A DNA stretch of 64,000 nt, taken from NCBI GenBank assembly GCA_013400155.1, contig VXBM01000130.1, positions 481,529-545,528 of the forward strand, written 5' to 3'. Origin of the DNA: Helopsaltes ochotensis (lineage: Eukaryota > Chordata > Aves > Passeriformes > Locustellidae). This document shows, piece after piece, positions 62,614 to 64,000 of the stretch. The stretch's first letter is position 1; the number at the start of each line of letters is the position of its first letter. Below the pieces are notes generated by a model. That model worked only from the letters and a program-made list of their open reading frames with translations. It was not told where the DNA came from and searched no databases. Made by a program: the position numbers and the translations under genes.

Positions 62614-64000
62614 CTTGAAACAAAAGAAGTACAAAAAGGTTGAAGAATAAGAGAAAGGAAAAAAAAAAACCCCTAGAAAAGAACATGTTAAATTTTGTAT
62701 GGTAGAAATACCGTACAGCCAGAGCACAACAGCGTCAATAAAGTAACAGAAATTAAAAAACTTCTTTTTGCCAGCATGTATTACAAAATAATGAAGATCA
62801 TTTTTATAAAAGCCATAAAAATGTATGTATCTATATGATGTAACCATAGACAGATAGCAGTTCCACCTGGATGAGTGTAAACCCTACAGAGAGTATGTTC
62901 CTTAAGAAGAGTGTCTGAATATGATAAGAATATCATCATCTAAGTACCTCAGGATCACCACTTACTTCCAGATTAACAAACTGTTGGAAAAACCATCTTC
63001 AACCTACATGATAAGGTTCAATTGGTGACAGTACACTGATGTACCTTCTTTCTGCAGTAATCCATCTGACTTTGTTCTTCCTAGATGAAATTTCATAACA
63101 CTCTCTATATCAGAGGTTATTCTCAAGCTGTAGCTGGTACAAACCCCTTTTTCCCCTGTAATGACACTGACTGTCTTGCTGTTAATTTCTACCTGTGGGA
63201 AAGTCTGGTACCTAGAATCTTTCCTTCACTCAAATCTTTCCTAGCAGACAGGCTGCTTTGATTTTTCAATGAGATTGGCTGAAATAGCTGAACAAAATCT
63301 CAGTATTTTGATGTCTCAGAGATGCTGACTGATCATCAGGATGAATCCTTGACTTTGGAACTCGCCCCATTTGCTGAATAGTATTCAAACCTACTCATCT
63401 TCAGGAAAAGTGTCACATTCAATTTGTTGACTGAATGTCAAGACAATGATGACAAGAGCTTGTGTCAAAGACAGTGGTAACACTGTCAGTTTACTGCAAC
63501 TTACTTGAGCTTTCTCATGAGAGACAATATAGTGGGATTGTTCATTTTTGTTTGGGTTTTAAAAAATGTGTATTAACATAGACATGAGAATTTCCTCTCT
63601 TCCTTCTCATTCCAAAACTAAAAAAGGTTTTCTGAGATTTTCAGTAACTTTTTAAAATTCTTATTAAAAGATCTCTATTTACAGACTATGTTATGGTCTG
63701 TTATTGATTATTTTCAGAGTTCCATGAAAGAAACTGCTGATACAAAGGAAAACAAAGGCAACATATAATGGCTGAATGAATTTAAGATACTGGGCAGTAC
63801 GGATAAAAATGAGCTACTTTGGGGAAATTAACCTGTTCATTTGCAACAATTGTGTGGTTTTCCTGTAAAAGAAACCTGTAGTTTCCTTTGGTCTTTGTCT
63901 TTAAATAAGTGCACTAATGTCTCTAGTGCCATGTTCACTTTGCTGCACTATCTTAAGCAGCAGCTACGTAACAGTGGCATTTCAGAAAATATTTCAGCAA
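62614..64000 (-). other. RAPGEF2 intron, incomplete at window edge
   Basis: At least 1387 bp of intron upstream of the first visible exon. I looked on the minus strand for the exon that should encode the middle of the RasGEF domain and did not find one, so it lies beyond 64000. Confidence 0.8.

Noticed and set aside
62614..64000. A further upstream RAPGEF2 exon
   Set aside because: No minus-strand segment encoding the middle of the RasGEF domain with splice sites was found.
1..64000. tRNA, rRNA, CRISPR, operon-type or bacterial features
   Set aside because: None were seen. The window is vertebrate nuclear DNA with a single spliced gene.

Overview
This is vertebrate nuclear DNA, almost certainly from a bird. 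It is AT-rich, has spliced genes with GT-AG introns, carries many CR1 LINE fragments with the typical avian 3' end, and holds one solo LTR of a kind widespread in bird genomes. There are no operons, bacterial genes, CRISPR arrays or recognisable tRNA/rRNA genes.

The only protein-coding gene I can support lies on the minus strand between about 47.3 and 62.6 kb. It is the 3' part of RAPGEF2 (PDZ-GEF1/CNrasGEF), a Rap1/Rap2 guanine nucleotide exchange factor. Ten coding exons were placed: 62613-62402, 62321-62198, 61592-61569 (a 24-nt microexon), 60543-60320, 59487-59302, 57853-57701, 55678-55453, 53878-53319, 50751-50446 and 49305-49280. Each has GT-AG borders, and the phases join without a frame break into about 679 residues plus a stop. 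They encode the end of the RasGEF (CDC25-type) catalytic domain and the whole long, low-complexity C-terminal tail. The tail has a DSGxxS-type degron motif, two PPxY motifs and a terminal S-A-V PDZ ligand. The PDZ, RA, cyclic-nucleotide-binding-like and early RasGEF exons must lie beyond position 64000. A 3' UTR probably runs down to AATAAA signals near 47320 and appears to contain an old DNA-transposon remnant.

The region from 1 to about 47.3 kb is intergenic sequence downstream of RAPGEF2. It holds CR1 fragments (2.9, 3.3-4.2, 13.2-13.9, 22.0, 33.2-34.7, 37.4-38.2 and 42.6 kb), a solo LTR at 25.9-26.4 kb, two pairs of short unassigned direct repeats (14.9/17.4 kb and 17.8/19.9 kb), guanine-rich quadruplex-type tracts, and two isolated CpG-rich patches (22.3-22.9 kb, interrupted by a 300-N gap, and 29.4-29.5 kb). 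The CpG patches are the best hint of something unannotated, possibly a promoter of a noncoding transcript, but no gene could be built from them.

I found no convincing new multi-gene system. The most interesting points are the CpG island with the assembly gap, the MITE-like element in the RAPGEF2 3' UTR, the unassigned repeat pairs, and the microexon just after the catalytic domain.
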